Positions 62,607 through 64,000 of a stretch of 64,000 bases of DNA are shown piece after piece. How positions within the stretch are numbered: the stretch's first letter is position 1; each line of letters starts with the position of its first letter. The position numbers were made by a program, and so were the translations under genes. The DNA comes from Pseudomonas solani (GTDB lineage Bacteria > Pseudomonadota > Gammaproteobacteria > Pseudomonadales > Pseudomonadaceae). The notes under the pieces are model-generated. The model ran no database searches. It was not told the origin of the DNA and saw only the letters and a program-made list of their open reading frames with translations. The stretch is taken from the NCBI RefSeq assembly GCF_026072635.1, contig NZ_AP023081.1, positions 3,840,501 through 3,904,500 on the forward strand, in the 5' to 3' direction.

Positions 62607-64000
62607 GTGCGCGATTCCCTGCGGGCGTTCCTCGCCCCCGACATCCCGGCTCTCCAGTTCGCCATCAAGACCCTCCTGGGCGGCGGCCTGGCGCTCTGGT
62701 GCGCGCTGCGCTTCGGCCTGGAGCAGCCGCAATGGGCGCTGATGACGGCCTTCATCGTCGCCCAGCCGCTGTCTGGGATGGTGGTGCAGAAGGGCCTGGC
62801 ACGGCTGCTCGGGACCCTGGTCGGCACCGTGATGGCGGTGGTGGCGATGGCCCTGTTCGCGCAGACGCCCTGGCTGTTCATCCTCGCGCTGGCTACCTGG
62901 CTGGGCCTGTGTACCGCCGCCTCGACCATGCTGCGCAGCGCCTGGTCCTACTCCTTCGTGCTGGCGGGCTACACGGTGGCGATCATCGGCCTGCCGGCCA
63001 TCGCCCATCCGCTGACCGTATTCGACCAGGCCGTGGCGCGCTGCACCGAGATCTGCCTCGGCATCATCTGCGCCACCGCCGTCAGTGCGCTGGTGTGGCC
63101 GCAGCGGGTGGAACGCCAACTAGCGCGCCAGGCGGGGGATGCCTGGAACGCCGGCATCGCCGCCGCGCGCTCGGCCTTGCGCGGCGAACCCCATGAGCGC
63201 CAGGGCCTGCTCGGCGTGCTGGGGCGCATCGTCGCCGTGGACGCCCAGCGCGAGCACGCCTGGTTCGAAGGCAACCGTGGCCGCCAGCGTGCCGCCGCCC
63301 TGCGTGTGCTCAGCCGCGACCTGCTCAGCCTGCTGCGCCTGGCCCGGGGTGTGGCGCGGCAGTGGCGGCAGTTGTCGGCAGGGGAGGCCGAACGCCTGGC
63401 GCCCTGGATGGAGGAGGTGCAGCGGCTGCTCGCCGAGCCCGATGACGCGACCTCGGAAGCCCTGGGCCAGCGCTTGCTGGACGCCGCTGAAGCCGAAGAC
63501 CTGGTGCCCGTGCAGCAATACTGCCTGGGCCGCCTGGCGGTGATGCTGCGGCAGATGCGTGCGGCCGCTGCGGCCCTGCGTGCGGTGGAACGTGGCGAGG
63601 CACCGGACGATGCCGGGGCGCCGCTGTCCTGGCACCGCGACCTGCCCACCGCGCTGCTCTACGGCCTGCGCAGCAGCGTGGCCTTCGTTGGCCTGGCGTC
63701 GTTCTGGCTGGCCACCGCCTGGACCTCCTCGGTGGGCGCGCTGACCCTCACCTGCGTGGTCTGCAGCCTGTTCGCCAGCCGCGAGAACGCCGAGCAGATC
63801 GGCTTCATGTTCCTGCGCGGCATCCTCTACGCGCTGCCGGTGGCCTTCTTCATCGGCCAGGTGGTGCTGCCGCAGATGAGCGGCTTCCCGTTGCTCTGCA
63901 TGGCTCTCGGCGTGCCGCTGTTCTTCGGCGCCCTGGGCATGGCCAAGCCGGCGCTGGGGGCGACCTCGACCTCCTTCTGCCTGCACTTCATCGTGCTCTG
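62607..64000 (+). CDS. FUSC family (YccS/AaeB-like) membrane exporter, partial (runs off window end)
   Basis: 464 codons in the window and continuing. Five to six TM helices at the N-terminus (FAIKTLLGGGLALWCALRFGLEQPQWALMTAFIVAQP..., a FUSC signature), a soluble domain (~185-340), then a second TM set (ALLYGLRSSVAFVGLASFWLATAWTSSVG). The repeated FUSC architecture and size agree with AaeB-type aromatic-acid/efflux proteins. GTG start at 62607 with a weak AAGG. No ORF start codon ATG upstream in frame. Confidence 0.83.
   Translation, partial: MRDSLRAFLAPDIPALQFAIKTLLGGGLALWCALRFGLEQPQWALMTAFIVAQPLSGMVVQKGLARLLGTLVGTVMAVVAMALFAQTPWLFILALATWLGLCTAASTMLRSAWSYSFVLAGYTVAIIGLPAIAHPLTVFDQAVARCTEICLGIICATAVSALVWPQRVERQLARQAGDAWNAGIAAARSALRGEPHERQGLLGVLGRIVAVDAQREHAWFEGNRGRQRAAALRVLSRDLLSLLRLARGVARQWRQLSAGEAERLAPWMEEVQRLLAEPDDATSEALGQRLLDAAEAEDLVPVQQYCLGRLAVMLRQMRAAAAALRAVERGEAPDDAGAPLSWHRDLPTALLYGLRSSVAFVGLASFWLATAWTSSVGALTLTCVVCSLFASRENAEQIGFMFLRGILYALPVAFFIGQVVLPQMSGFPLLCMALGVPLFFGALGMAKPALGATSTSFCLHFIVL

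Overview
This window is a stretch of Pseudomonas chromosome. Its base composition is uniformly G+C-rich, and its gene order follows, block by block, what I recall of P. aeruginosa: pncA/nadD2/nrtR, quiP through dinG, the PA1047-PA1074-like run ending in braCDEFG, and rapA through the PhrS sRNA. I infer a species in or near the P. aeruginosa/resinovorans/otitidis group. I see no phage, plasmid, transposase, CRISPR array, rRNA or tRNA. There are short palindromic repeats and one MITE-like element.

Layout. 1-1.8 kb: NAD salvage genes (pncA, cut by the window edge; nadD2; the Nudix-type regulator nrtR) around a divergent promoter with a palindrome. 2-7.8 kb: a minus-strand four-gene cassette, the 'ligase-associated DNA damage response' set (MBL-fold exonuclease, ATP-dependent ligase, Lhr-like helicase, PdeM phosphoesterase), every junction a 4-nt start/stop overlap. 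8-19 kb: a membrane fatty-acid/sterol hydroxylase, the AHL acylase quiP, a YfcG-type GST, two SEC-C proteins, several lipoproteins and hypotheticals, a tandem pair of OmpA-like lipoproteins and a collagen-like secreted protein. 19.4-27.6 kb: a CopD-like membrane protein, dinG, a GH-A clan glycosidase with a Lys/Pro/Ala tail, an esterase, a third OmpA lipoprotein and pdxH.

27.6-31.4 kb is a glycerate module (cdaR regulator, GntP permease, glycerate kinase). 31.8-38.2 kb holds a SlyB-like lipoprotein and the Mrp/Sha-type multisubunit Na+/H+ antiporter operon (AB fusion, C, D, E, F, G). 38.3-44.7 kb has an EamA exporter, a PLP enzyme with a GNAT, a third-type GAPDH, a lipoprotein, a DUF488 protein and a divergent SDR/LysR pair. 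44.9-49.8 kb is the branched-chain amino acid ABC transporter braCDEFG, with a hairpin between braC and braD. 50-54 kb has a DUF2288 protein, a GarR-like reductase with hydroxypyruvate isomerase, and an MFS transporter. 54.2-58.6 kb has rapA, small proteins, an AlkB-like dioxygenase and the ANR-controlled sRNA PhrS with its encoded peptide. 58.8-64 kb is a TetR-regulated HlyD/ABC-2 exporter operon divergent from a FUSC exporter cut by the window end.

Three otherwise healthy conserved genes (mnhE, the GAPDH gene, rapA) are each broken by what looks like the loss of one base in or next to a G/C homopolymer. In each case adding one base restores a family-length protein. I think sequencing or assembly error is likelier than real inactivation.
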